A stretch of 64,000 nucleotides of DNA from Rhizophagus clarus (taxonomy: Eukaryota; Glomeromycota; Glomeromycetes; Glomerales; Glomeraceae), in assembly GCA_015698045.1 (NCBI GenBank), contig BLAL01000012.1:2356001-2420000 (forward strand), read 5' to 3'. The translations under genes were made by a program, and so were the position numbers. This document shows, one piece after another, positions 1-11,880 of the stretch. Position 1 is the first letter of the stretch; each line of letters begins with the position of its first letter. The notes under the pieces are model-generated. The model saw only the letters and a list, made by a program, of their open reading frames with translations, searched no databases and was not told the DNA's origin.

Positions 1-1019
1 ATTAAATAACTGAAATGGAAATATTGTTTATAAAATACCCAGAATTTTATTAATTTATATTTTAATATATTAATATATTATTTATATTTATATATTAATT
101 TAAAATGATATATTTCAAATTTTTTAATTATTATTAATATATAATATAAATATAAATGTTTTTTAAAAATTTATCAAATTCTTTAAAATTAAAAGCCAAT
201 ATAATTAAAACTTATAATTTAAATAATTTTAAAAATATCAAAAGCATTAAATTATAATATTATATTTTTAAATAATAATATGATTTTTTCATATTATTAC
301 AATATTAATAATTTATTTTTAATATTAATTAATCAATAAATTATTTTTTCTAATTTATTAATAAAATATTAAAAATTTATTTAAATAGCAATTATATAAA
401 TTATATAATTTATGTAACAAATAATGATTAAATAATTAATATAAAAAAAAATATTCTATTAAAATTTATATTTTATATAATTTCAGTTATTCTTTAATAT
501 AATTTTTTTTTAAAAAAAAAAAAAATTACATGATATATAAATGTAATAAATAAGATTTTTATATTAAAAAATTTTAAATTTATAAAATAAATAATATAAA
601 TAAAAATAAAAAAGAAGATGCAGTTAATATTTGGTAATAAAATAATAAATAGTTGATTTAATTTATATTGAAAGTATTATATACTGTATAAATTTATTAT
701 AATTATTATTATATAATCTAATTTTTAAAATAATAAATACATATACATTTTCAATACTAAAAAAAAAAAAATATTAGATAATAAAATAATAATAAATTAA
801 AATTATATATATATATATATATAATATAAATTTAAATATATTTTATATAAATTTAATAATTACTATTATTTTATAAGTTTTTTTTCAGTAAATTCTATAT
901 TTATTTTAAGAAAACTAACAATATATAAAGATTTACAATGTATTATAAAGTACAAAGAAATAAAAAATTAGAAATAATTATTAAAACATTAAGTTTATGA
1001 ATTAATTTAGAAAAAGATA
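1..1019. other. AT-rich intergenic DNA, no gene seen
   Basis: Almost pure A/T sequence with runs of AT dinucleotides (around 805-822) and homopolymers. No open frame with coding character on either strand. It ends at the TA that flanks the pogo-like element starting at 1020. Confidence 0.7.
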
Positions 1020-1881
1020 CAGTTATACCTCCCTATAGTTATGCAGTCAGGCACATATTTTTAGTATGCTTATATTAGTTATGACTGTATAAAAATCCCT
1101 CTATATAGGTAATCTCTATAGAAATCATATGAAAACATGATTATATAGAGGTTTTATAATTTTTGTATCGCAAAAAAGAAATATCAAATATAAAATGTAA
1201 AAATTTATTTATATGTAACATAAAAAAATTAAGTTTTCCTACATTTACATATTATTTGGGATAATAAAACTTGTAATATTCTTCTGTGTTTTATTTTCAA
1301 AAGTTTATGATACATTTTCATATTAAATTCTTCACTTTTCTATTCTTTAAAATATTGCACCCAAGTTTTAAAACTATTAAATTCTTCTTACATCAGTATT
1401 ATTAGATGTTCTTTATTATCATCATTCATTTCAGGATTTCATTTTCTTCTTCCAAAATTAATTGTATAATTTCAGCATCAGTTAATTCAGAACAACTGTA
1501 TTTATAGATCATTATTAACAACTATTAACAATAAGTTTTTAGTTGGAAAAATAAAGTTGAAAGAGTTATTAAATTTATCATGATTGATAATTAAAGTGAA
1601 GAATAATGTTGGAGAAATTAGTAAATTTACTATTACAATAAACACAAAACAGTTTTTCTTAAAAAAATTCTCAATAATATTATAGCAAAATCACGTGAAA
1701 TGACTATATAAAGATCAAAAAGGGAGCTTAGATACACGAATTTGGTGTGATTGTGACTATAATCATATTGTAACTATATAGAGGTTATTTTCTTAATTAA
1801 AAATTTAGGCACAAAGTTTGTGTTGATTATATAAAGGGTATGTTTATATAGAGGGTGACTATATATATAGAGGTATGACTG
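1020..1881. mobile_element. pogo/Tigger-like (Tc1-mariner superfamily) element, internally deleted
   Basis: The left end reads CAGTTATACCTCCCTATAG and the right end, reverse-complemented, reads CAGTCATACCTCTATATA. They form imperfect terminal inverted repeats, each flanked by a TA dinucleotide (1018-1019 and 1882-1883), the target duplication of Tc1/mariner/pogo elements. The interior repeats short TATAGAGG motifs near both ends and holds a remnant of a transposase C-terminus on the minus strand (about 1275-1497). At 862 bp it is far too short for an intact Tigger element, so it is a non-autonomous derivative. Ends and duplication are seen directly; the pogo/Tigger assignment is inference from the TIR style and the relic reading frame. 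Confidence 0.7.
1275..1497 (-). pseudogene. Relic of pogo/Tigger transposase C-terminal tail
   Basis: Reading the minus strand from about 1497 gives the acidic stretch CSELTDAEIIQLILEEENE. After a stop and frame changes it continues as EEFNSFKTWVQYFKE and, past another stop, KSEEFNMKMYHKLLKI. An LTDEEI-type acidic segment followed by a helical ...F..YFEQQ... segment is what I expect at the C-terminus of Tigger/CENP-B-like transposases in these fungi. The DDE catalytic core is absent. Several stops and frameshifts make it certain to be dead. It lies inside the TIR-bounded element, which supports its origin there. Family assignment is moderate. Confidence 0.45.
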
Positions 1882-1883
1882 TA

Positions 1884-4732
1884 TTAAAAATTACTTTAAA
1901 AAAATTTAAAATTATTTTTATAAAATATAATCAAATCAAATCAAGTTTTAAAAAGAACAGTTTATAAAAATAATATTAAAAATATTATAGATTTATCAAC
2001 TAATTTTAAAGAATTTTAATATTTTATCAAATAGCATAGAAGTTAAAATTGATTTAAATCTTATATCAAAACTAAAAAAGGATTTTAAAAATTATCAAAA
2101 ATTTAAGTTTTTATGATTAATATTTTAATTTGCTTTATTTTAACATTTAAGAAATTGATATAAAAACTAATAAAATTTAAATAGATTATTTATAAAAATA
2201 ATTATAAGAAATATTATAAACAAATAAAATTAATTTAATTCAACTTATAAATATAATAAAATTAAAAATAATACTAATATAAAAAAATTTACAATATAAT
2301 AGATTAACAAAAAATACAAAATAGAATTAAAAATAAAATTGAAAAATAAAAGTTTATAATGATCTATATATTTTTACTTTAACACTATGATCGTTGCAAA
2401 TAAAATCAGATCAATTATGTAAAACTATAATAAAAGTTTAAAATATTATGGAAAATTTTATTTATAAATATATTTAAAAAGACTGGATATCAGAAAAAAA
2501 AACTTAAAAATAAAATCACTTTATATATTAATCAAAAATTGGGTTAAATTATTAAAAATATAGACCAATTAATTAATATATTTCTAGTAACTTTATATTT
2601 ATTATCAATAAACAGATTTTTATTTTATTTTCATTTAATTCTACCTTTACTTTTATACATATATTTTTATTTTAATTATTTTATTTTATCTTTATTTTTA
2701 TTTATTATTTATATAAATATATATATTTTACTAATTCTTAATATTTGATCAAACTAATCTTTAAGTTATAAGTAATACTTGTAGGGTAATTGTGATTATT
2801 ATATAATCCAAATAAAAAAAAAAAAAATTTACTACTACTAATTTTATATATTATTTTTTAATTTAATTTAATTGTTAATTTAATTTTATTAGTTGTATAA
2901 AAATCTATTCGGTTAAGTGTCACGTGGTTTAATCTTGGCTGGCATTACATAATTTTGCCCAAAGGCGATGATGCATGATTAAATTTACTCAATATAGTAT
3001 TTATAAAATTGGATTATTCGGTTAATTATCCCGCCGGTTAAGTGTAGTTACTTCCTTAAAAAGAAATTAATAAAGGGTAAAATATTTAATTCGATTTTTA
3101 AAAATAATTTTGCTTTTTTTAGTTTATAACTTAATCGCATGTTTACGACCTCATTAAGTTTCAAAAAAAAGAAATATGTTTATCTAAATAAACCATTGTA
3201 ATAAATTTTATGTTCGATTATCTATAAATAATGTGCATATTTATGCATTTTTACTTGTATTCAACCTATTTTTCACTTCATGTATTTTTCACCTAATTTG
3301 ATTCTAAATTAAAAATTCCAAAAAATTGTAACGTTTCATTTTTTTCTAGAAAAAGAGAAATGTTTCACATATTCTAGAACAAAAGAAAATATAAAATATT
3401 TACTTTTAATATTATTTAAGGATAAATGAAAAAAAAATAAATAACGGTTTTACCAAAATATTTCATCATAAATGGATTATTTGGGATTGGTTTACCGTTA
3501 TAATAATAACATCCTAGAATTTTCTTTAATACCAATTATTTTTCGAGATTAATGATTGGTAAAAATAATATTTCCTTATTAGGTTAAACAAAGAGAACCA
3601 CCTTCGTCAACATTACTAAAACAATATATCTTAAACTAATGGTTCTAGAACGTTTACCAGTTTTAGTAAAAGAATAACGATGTCGGAAGTTACCCGGTAA
3701 TTGTAAAATCGTAAAGAACCGTAATTTTTTTTTTTAACGAGAATAATGAAAACAATAAGTAAAAAAAAAAAAAATAAAAATAAAAATAAGAGATTAACTT
3801 TTCATAATCTACATAAAACAAAAATAATTACTTGCATAAATCTTCTATTTTGTTTCTTACAAATATGGAAGAAATCTTTATTTTCTTAAATTATAAAAGT
3901 TAAGAGTGAATTTAACGCCAAAGAAAAAAAAAACAATAAACAGGATTAATAATGATTAATAAGATTGATGTAATAAATTCAAATTCATTATTCAAAAAAT
4001 AACAAACAAAAGAATGAGTTTGGAGAGTTTCTAAATGAAGCATGTGGGATTGATTAGGATTACTTTACCAGGTTATTAAAAAAGGCATTCATTGAATTTC
4101 ATTTTAACCAATAAAGTATATCAAAAAAGGGTGTTTTACCAATAATATATAATTATAGGTTGAAACAAAAAACGTTGAAATATAAAAAAAGAAAAAAAAA
4201 AATTGGATATATTTCGTAGTGCAATTTCCGTTTTCGAACAAAAATTATTCTTTAACGGTTTTCCAACAGTTATCTTGAACTTTTCCATGAAGAACAAATG
4301 TTTGTTAAGCAATGCAACTACAAAAGTACAAATGTGCAACCATTCCTTTTTTTGATTTTTATTTAAACACAAGGAAATCAAAATAGGATAAGTTCCGGAA
4401 TTCCAAACTGCGGACTGAACAAAGAGACAAAATTATGGCTTGTAAATTAATAAAGCAATCATTATCCATGTGCATTCCAAACGAAGATTCTCTGTGGCTT
4501 GTTCTTTAGAACATAACATTAAATCATTGGTTGTACACTGCATTACAAAAGAAATTTTGTAATAAAGCCACAATCAAGCCACAGTGCAAAAAAAAAACCA
4601 TAAATAGGTGCTTGTTGTTTGACCATCAGATTCAAAAAAAAAAAAAAAATAATAAATTTTGAAACAAATAAATTGAGAAATTTAATAAAGAACGCAGTAT
4701 CTTTTCTTTGCCTGCGCCTTATTTAAAAAATC
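1884..4732. other. Intergenic DNA, no gene seen
   Basis: AT-rich to about 2.9 kb, then somewhat less extreme. A CACGTG E-box core sits at 2921-2926 and the string GGTTAAGTGT occurs twice (about 2911 and 3034). Short open frames here, for example on the minus strand near 4136-4381, are low-complexity and lack coding character. The last few hundred bases lead into the promoter of the downstream zinc-cluster gene. Confidence 0.6.
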
Positions 4733-4740
4733 TATATAAA
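4733..4740 (+). promoter_or_regulatory. Candidate TATA box of the Zn2Cys6 gene
   Basis: TATATAAA on the coding strand, 374 bp upstream of the ATG at 5114. If used, the mRNA would have a 5' leader of roughly 340 nt rich in T and A homopolymers. In such AT-rich DNA a chance TATA match is likely, so confidence is low. Confidence 0.35.
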
Positions 4741-5113
4741 CAGTACATTTTTTTCAATTTTTTTTCTTCATCGCAAGAAAGGTCTCAATATTTTTTAGTT
4801 ATAAAATTTCTTTTCAAGATAATAAAATTATAATTTTATAATTAATTCTTGCATCTCTTTTCTTCCGCTTTTACGAAAAAAATAAATTTTTATATAACAT
4901 ATAAATAAATATATACACATATATATTTTTTATATTAATTAAATTCTTTATTCGTTTATTAAAAAAAAAAAGATTTTTTTTTCTTTTCGATAAGTTACTC
5001 GAACTTTGCGCTTTTAGAACATATAATTATTTATACTCTCGATCTATTTATTCGATATTCATACAAACATATACATTCGTATTTACACACAAACACAAAA
5101 AAAAAAAAAAGAA

Positions 5114-6100
5114 ATGGCTTCAACAACCCAAACAGAATTGTCTATTTCTGCCGCAAACCAACCAATTAGAAGACAACCTAGAGGTTCAATCAATCGTAGA
5201 GCATGTCAAAAATGTAGACATTTAAAAATTAAATGTGATGGCGACGCAGAACGTAATATTTCTTGTTCAAATTGTGATTACGGAATGTGCGTTTATGATA
5301 AAAGCCCAAGAAAGAATCGACAAGTTGAAAGACTCAACTCCAAAGTAGAAAATTTGGAAAAAACTTTAATGGAAACTCAAGAAAATATGAAAATTATCAG
5401 TGATAATTGTGTTAAAAAAAGCAATGACATCGAAATTCTCAAATTAGAAAAACAAGTATTAAATTTACTTTTTGATTGTCACAGTCATTTCGTTGATCAT
5501 CCTGTAACATTTCGTCAACTCCGACAAGTTATTAATGAAAGTAGATGTTGGTCTATTTACTTAGAGTTAACGCAAGCATTACTTTTAAAATTGTCACAAA
5601 ATGAGGGTAATAATACAAATAGTATTATAAGCACATTAAAAACCATAGCAGAATCCTGTATTAGTTGTTGCAACCAAGAAGATGCATTTAATCCCAATGC
5701 ACCTCCACAAAATATTATTGACGAAATGAATATTTCAAATAATCAAATATTTATTAATACAGCACCAACTGTAACAGCCGGTTTGGAAAATTTAGCCTTA
5801 CATTCTCCCGGATCAGATGCCGGTTCCGAAATGAGCAATTTAAATCTTCCCGATTTTAAACTCGATTTAACTTCTTCCCCTCTTTTGGCACCAACTCCAA
5901 CAAACATCGAAATGAATTCCCCCCATTTAACCCCCACAATGGATGAAGTTACATATTTTAGTGGTAGTGATTATGGTAGTTCTCCCGTACAAACTTCTAC
6001 CGAATTCCCTTATGGGTCCCATCAATATTTGGATGAAGGATTTTTTTATCTTGATGTCGAATCTTCATACGGTTCAAATTCGTCTAATAATGGTCAATAA
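5114..6100 (+). CDS. Zn(II)2Cys6 fungal-type transcription factor
   Basis: Single-exon 328-residue protein with a fungal zinc-cluster DNA-binding domain at residues 31-59. The cysteines are at 31, 34, 41, 51, 54 and 59 (C-x2-C-x6-C-x9-C-x2-C-x4-C), with the basic residues (R, H, K) usual between the second and third cysteine. The last spacing (x4) is shorter than the usual x6-8. A basic linker (KSPRKNRQ) leads into a heptad-like segment at about 70-115 suited to coiled-coil dimerisation. The C-terminal half is rich in S/N/P/T with clusters of acidic and aromatic residues, consistent with an activation region; no fungal-specific middle homology region is seen. The start is the first ATG after an A-rich leader and begins a frame of uniform coding character. 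Proteins of this class act in the nucleus, often as dimers on CGG-type half sites. The target genes cannot be inferred. Confidence 0.93.
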   Translation: MASTTQTELSISAANQPIRRQPRGSINRRACQKCRHLKIKCDGDAERNISCSNCDYGMCVYDKSPRKNRQVERLNSKVENLEKTLMETQENMKIISDNCVKKSNDIEILKLEKQVLNLLFDCHSHFVDHPVTFRQLRQVINESRCWSIYLELTQALLLKLSQNEGNNTNSIISTLKTIAESCISCCNQEDAFNPNAPPQNIIDEMNISNNQIFINTAPTVTAGLENLALHSPGSDAGSEMSNLNLPDFKLDLTSSPLLAPTPTNIEMNSPHLTPTMDEVTYFSGSDYGSSPVQTSTEFPYGSHQYLDEGFFYLDVESSYGSNSSNNGQ

Positions 6101-6552
6101 TTTATTGCCCTGGTTGGCAATATATAATAATTAATAATAATTTATAATTCATTTAAGCTTTTAAGAATAAGTTAGAGCGTTACCTTAAGAAAGTATATAA
6201 GTGGTGGCCACCAAAAAATTTTTTTTATGTTATTACCGAAGAGAATTTCTATTTATTTTTCTATTTATTTTTTTTTATTTTTTTTATTATTATATATCTT
6301 TCGACGTTTGCGAACTTTCTGATTCTTATTATTTATAATTTTTACATTTCATGTTTTTTTTTTTCGTTTAAAATTTCCCTTTTTGTATATATATTATATT
6401 TATAGACCGAAACTTTTCGAATACCGTAAATTCATTTATATATAAGAATCAAACTTTTTCATTCTAATATACATTAAATTACGTATCGATAAGCGTGCCT
6501 TCCCAATTATGTATACCTTTTTTTTTATAAGATTTTATTTACCTCGTTTATA

Positions 6553-6584
<32 letters not shown>

Positions 6585-9500
6585 TATTTTTTTTTTTTTT
6601 TGTTAAAACGATAGAATGAAATAGTTTTGAGTTCTTGTATATACTTAAAAAATAAATATATTCTTGCTATTTTTTGTAATATAAATCATTAGAGTGTTAC
6701 GAACTTTTTTTTTTTTAAAAGTCTTTTCCTAAATCGTAATTTATCGGAAAATAATAAATTTATTTTTTTTTTTGGCGGGAATTATTTTTTGTTTACACTT
6801 TTTTTTTTATTACAAAAAGAATTATAATCTTCCATATTTAGTTATTTTCTAACTTATAAAGTAGGTGGCTTATTATATTAAATCCATTGACAATACTGAA
6901 TGTACAAAGTACAATACATTGATAATACATTGCATTAAAAACATTTTAAATCGAAATGTCCATTATAAAAAAAAACCAATTAAATGTATATTTATTTAAT
7001 TACATTATTTTCCTTTTTTATACATTATCAATTTCAAAAAAAAAAAATCAGTACTTGTTTCAAATCAAAAATTCATTCAATATGGTACAATTGGAGTTTA
7101 CAAGTAGATTACCATATTGCTTTCAAAATTGCGTAAATTAAGATGTAAGTTACTGCGTTTTGTTTCTTGCATAAGAATTTTCTTTTTAAAAAAAAAAAAT
7201 TTTTTTTTTTATTTTTTTTCTTGGTTTTGTTTTTATGTTTCCTTATTCATTATATTCTTGTCAAAAAAGAAATCTACTCGGAAAATGATTCTCCTAACAA
7301 ATTTACTTATATGAAAGATATCGGTCATCTTGCATTACGATAACAATAGTCTTACTAGTGTCTTACTGCGGCCAATGAGCTACTTGCATGCATAGTTTCT
7401 TTTTTATAGATTTATTTAACTAAATATTTTTTAAAGTATTTTTATCAATTCCTTTAATTGTTAATAAAATTACGTATGCCAATATTAAAGTGATACTGCG
7501 TCAAATGAGTCATGTCAATTGTCAATTTTTTCTTGGATGAACTAAAAAAAACTCATCTTGGCATATACGACTTAAAAAAAGAAAAAGCTGTGTGTCGCCC
7601 TTCGCTATTCAAGCCATAGTGTGGCTTAATTATTATATAACAGTCATGTATTTATACAAATTCCTAATTTGTTCTATGATACGAGAATTGACTCGCCTTT
7701 TCGTGTCGCGTTCATTATATTCAAAGGTGTTTCGTTGAATTACCGTCAGTATCAATTTTCGACACTTGAATTTCCATTCAAGGTATTATTAACCAAAGAG
7801 GAGATTTCGTAGTAGGCAATGAATGAGAATGGAGAAGAAGAATGTTTATATTAATAACGGTAATTGGAGTTAAATATGGTAGTAAGTGAGAGTTTGTATT
7901 TCTTATTGAAGGTTATAGAAAATATTAGAAATGTCATTTTCGCTTAACAAGGTGAATGATACTTTGTTCTTTAACTTGTTCCTTTAATACAGTGTAAAGT
8001 TTTTTTTAGAATAATTCAATAATATTTTAAATAGAAACTAAACACTTTCCATTGGGGACTCTTTTTTTTTTCAAGTGCAAATGATGATTTCGTGTTTTTA
8101 CTATAGATTTAGCTAGTGCTTCAAAAATTTTGATTATATGAAAGGTTGTTTCACCTTTTATTATTTTAAATTAGTTCTGGATAAATCAATCAATAAATAA
8201 GAGACCAATGTTGTCTCCATCATTATTATAAGTTAAATTCATTTTTCGGGTTTACAAACAAACAATTTATTTGATCTTTTCCGCTAAAAATATTCTTGAA
8301 ATAACCTATTAAATCGATCTTTATATACTGTTTTTCCTCGCAACTATCATTACTATATGCAATCCTTTTCGATATAATATAATATTTCATTACATAATTT
8401 CATCTAATTCTACTAATTATCATCTTAAGTAGTAGCAGATTCCATAAATCGATTTTTTATCATAATAGACAATCTGAATATTGCGATTCTTTCACATATG
8501 ATTGTAAATCATTAATTAGAGAATTCATAGGTTGGACACTTGGATCATCAAACTCTTGATCTGTCACTTTGTGATTAATTCCTACTAGTTTATGTACACT
8601 ATCTGTTGTCCACTTGACAACGTGTACAAAGTGTACAAAATGTACATCAAAGATTAAATTACGTTAAACATTTTTTTTTTTTTTATACTTCCTACTGTAT
8701 AATAGATTTCTTTGAATGTCATAAAGAAAGGTATTTCTTACTCACACGAAAGAATAAGTGTTATACTTTTGTTTAATTTTCTTTAATAAAAACAAACAAT
8801 TAAAGAATTTAATAAAAAATGCAATGAATTAAAATTTACAGTTCAAGAGTAACTGGAGACATAACTGAAAGTGAAAGATTATAATTTTTTAAAGGAAACT
8901 ACTAACTATAATAATAAGTGATTACATTAAATCAGTCAAATTAAATTAAAAAAGGACATATGCTTGATTAACAAGATATATGCTATAAAAGGTACATGCT
9001 TACAAGAAGATATATGCCTATAACAAGGATATATGTGCCTAAATAAAGATGTATACCTATAATAGAGATATGCCTATAACAAAGATATATACCTATAACG
9101 AAGATATATGCTTTCTATATACGTAAAATGTGAATGATCAAATTGTAAACCAAATAATTAATAATAATAAATTAATTGATGAATATCATTTCACTTCACC
9201 TTTTGCGCGATCCTGAACATTTTTTTGTCAATTTGTATGCCAATTTTATCAATATTCGCATAATGACATATGAATAAAAGTCATTAAATATTTTGAATTT
9301 GGCAATTTCTTTTCATGTTTTGACGAATTCCGTCAAAAAACATTGTTAAAAAAAAATATCAACAAGACATATTTAAAGAATTCTTGTAATAATCATAACC
9401 AAGAACCTTTAACAAGCAGACAGTTTATATTAAAGGGATTATATTAAAGAGATTATAGTATCTATTATAATTTGTGTATCATTAAGTTTAATCAGTTCTC

Positions 9501-10131
9501 CCGAGAACAAAAGATTATCTTGTAAGGCAATCAAAATTTGATTTCACGAAAATCAATGTTCCGCGGTAAACTCTTTAAATTTACTATGGGAGAAGGATTA
9601 AACCCACTAGCTAAGGTAAATCTTCTTGAGCTAGCATCTTCACCTATTGGCTGGAATCAGCAGTCAGTTTCCATTCAATAGTTTTATTGTAAAACGTGAC
9701 AAAAAAATGGAAAAAAAATTATTTTATATCCAAAAATAAATTTTTCCATTCCTTCTCAATCATTATTCCAATTATCTATAGAATCACAAATTGAGACAAA
9801 CTAAAGAAGGCCCCGGACTGTAGGTTCTCTTTTCTCATAGTTAAAAAAAAAATTTTGGTTGGTCTTCGATATTGTCTGCACCCTACCTTTTTTGACCATG
9901 AAAATAGTGGATAAAAAAAAAAAAAAAAAAAAATTTTTTTTGTGAAATAGGTTGAACTTATACCAACGCCGATCAATTTTTAAGCCAATCAATCGGTTTT
10001 TTTTCTGTATTGTTATAAACAGATTTGGATTGTTCTTGTTCGAGATAAAAAATCAATTCGTTCTTATTTATTATAATCTGGTAAAAACCAAATAATCTCT
10101 ACCAAATATTTATTAGCATTTATAGACTAAA
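6101..10131. other. Intergenic DNA with microsatellites; no gene seen
   Basis: Starts with the 3' untranslated region of the zinc-cluster gene. It holds an (AT)n tract near 6560-6584, several T10+ homopolymers, a degenerate tandem repeat (separate entry), and the triplicated motif GTGTACAAAGTGTACAAAATGTACA near 8622-8646. Short frames near 6956-7314 and 9776-9992 are homopolymer-driven and not supported as genes. Confidence 0.6.
8951..9120. repeat. Degenerate short tandem repeat (unit about 18-20 bp)
   Basis: Successive imperfect copies of a unit resembling CCTATAACAAAGATATATG. At least seven units are recognisable, with substitutions (TATATGC/TATACC) and small length changes. No open frame runs through it. 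The divergence between copies indicates an old array. Confidence 0.65.
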
Positions 10132-10719
10132 ATGGGTGGCCATCGTCCAGCTGCTTTAACACCAACTGCTGCTAGAACGGCAGAACTTATGGAAGCTCGT
10201 GCTGACTTTCGTACAACATTTGAAAAGAGTCTTGGGTGTAAATAGTTTTCTTATAAGAATTCTTTCCAAATATATATTTATTTATTCAGGAGTTTCTTTA
10301 TTATTATTTTTGTAGGGTTTAATTCTGTAAAATTAGAGGAGGGAGTTTATTTTCAAGCCCCTGATAATATTGCTCAACCAGATTCATTATATCAAAAATT
10401 TAAAAATGTGTTAAAAGAAATCGTTGATAGTGAACCTGAATTGGTTGCACAGGTTAAATCAGGTGAAAAAGAGTTGGAAGTCTTAGAAGACCATCAAAAG
10501 GTAATTAAACAGATTTGATTTTAATAAGATGAGCTTGATTTCATATGAGAAATCAAAAGTAAATCATTATTATAATGAAAAGATTATGAATCTTAAAAAG
10601 GATTTATTCAACTTAAAATTAATTAAATTTACAATTAAATAATTAATTAGGTTAAAGATCTTCTCGGACCTCCACCACAAATATCACAAGCTGAGGAGAC
10701 TACGGAGACAACATCTTGA
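10132..10719 (+). CDS. Small three-exon gene, protein of unknown function (119 aa)
   Basis: Exons 10132-10237, 10316-10500 and 10651-10719. The introns are GT-AG: the first starts GTAAAT and ends TTTTTGTAG, the second starts GTAATT and ends TTAATTAG. Joined exons give an uninterrupted 119-residue frame beginning MGGHRPAALTPTAART. Predicted features are a charged helical N-terminal part (residues about 15-35), a middle segment with FQAPDN and a long amphipathic helix rich in E, K and V (about 55-95), and a C-terminal tail LGPPP followed by acidic and T-rich residues. There is no signal peptide or membrane segment. I do not recognise the family. Compact charged proteins of this sort are often subunits of larger complexes, but that is speculation. 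The exact phase match of both introns makes the gene model convincing. Confidence 0.75.
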
Positions 10720-11880
10720 TTATCCTTTTATTCAGATTTTTTATTGTATTTTTTTTTTTTAATTAAAGAAATTTAATTATTTTTTGATTATTTATTTAAG
10801 ATATTTTTGTGTCTGTAGTTTATTAATTTATTTTGTATAATCATGTCAAGAGAAAAAAAAAACTTCTAATTTTATTCAAATTTATCCTCAAATTTTTACA
10901 AATGGTATGAAAAAAGTGAAAGTTAATTTATTGTCTGTTAAAAATGTCAATAATGTAATCAGATTTATTATTCTGATTAAATATGATTCAATATAAGGAA
11001 ATTTTACTGTAAATATCATTTCAAAAAAACCCGTTCAATTCAAGTAATGTATAATTCGTACAATATTAAGTAGTGATATGATTGAAGTTTTATTACTATT
11101 CCAAAATTAGACATATAAATAAAGATTTAGATTAAATATCAAGATAATGCAAGAGAATTTTTTATTTAAAAAAATAACAAATTATGTTATTTATTTTATA
11201 ATCAATCGAACTCATATTCCACAAAATAATAATAATAAGGTAGGATGGTTTATTACTCAGCGAACTTGTCATCACAATATTAACCAATTTTCCCGCATTT
11301 ATAGATATGCCAAAATGAAACTAACATATTATTCTTCTTGTGAGAAAATATCTGATGACCATCACGCGTATAATAGACGCAGTATCAACAAAAATACCTT
11401 GTATATATATCTCCACGTGTATCATCAAAGCATCCCCAAGTGCCGAATTCTTAGAACAGAATAGTATTCATGATAAAAAATCAAAATATTAAGCATTAAA
11501 TTTCTTGAATATAGGGCGGAATGGAATATTATGAAAATAAGTATAGCGGTGAGTGTGTGAATCAGAAATATTGCCTATTTTTTTCGCCTCAGTAGTTAAT
11601 CTTCTGAATTTATGCGGTAATTTCTAAATTACTTAATCTCGGGGGAATTCCTCTTGCGAAAAATAATCTTTTTACATAATCTGTAAAAAAAAATTCTATA
11701 GAGATATGTTGTGAAATTTATTTAGAAAATCTAGTGTAGAAAGAGAGAATATATATATATATATATTTCTGCATTGGCTTTTTCCCTTTACATTGGATGC
11801 CAACAGTATATAAGTATGCATTTAACTTTTATTTGTGAAAATTGAACATTAAGCTCATTTCTTGATTGTTTTATTAAAAT
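10720..11880. other. Intergenic DNA, no gene seen
   Basis: Contains the 3' region of the 119-residue gene and an (AT)n tract at about 11750-11766. A 105-codon open frame at 11147-11464 on the plus strand has no recognisable domain and a composition like its AT-rich surroundings, so I do not call it. Confidence 0.5.

Noticed and set aside
4136..4381. Minus-strand frame of 81 codons
   Set aside because: No domain, Phe/Lys/Asn-rich, homopolymer-driven, and without a convincing start context.
6769..6782. TTGGCGGGAA, resembling an E2F/MBF site (similar at about 49910)
   Set aside because: Single isolated matches in 3' flanking or gene-poor DNA; no associated promoter.
9496..9509. GTTCTCCCGAGAAC inverted repeat
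   Set aside because: Too short and isolated to interpret; expected occasionally by chance.
9776..9992. Two overlapping minus-strand frames of 63-66 codons
   Set aside because: Dominated by a poly-Phe tract from an A20 run; no coding character.
11147..11464. Plus-strand frame of 105 codons
   Set aside because: No recognisable domain and background composition. Kept only as a mention in the intergenic entry.
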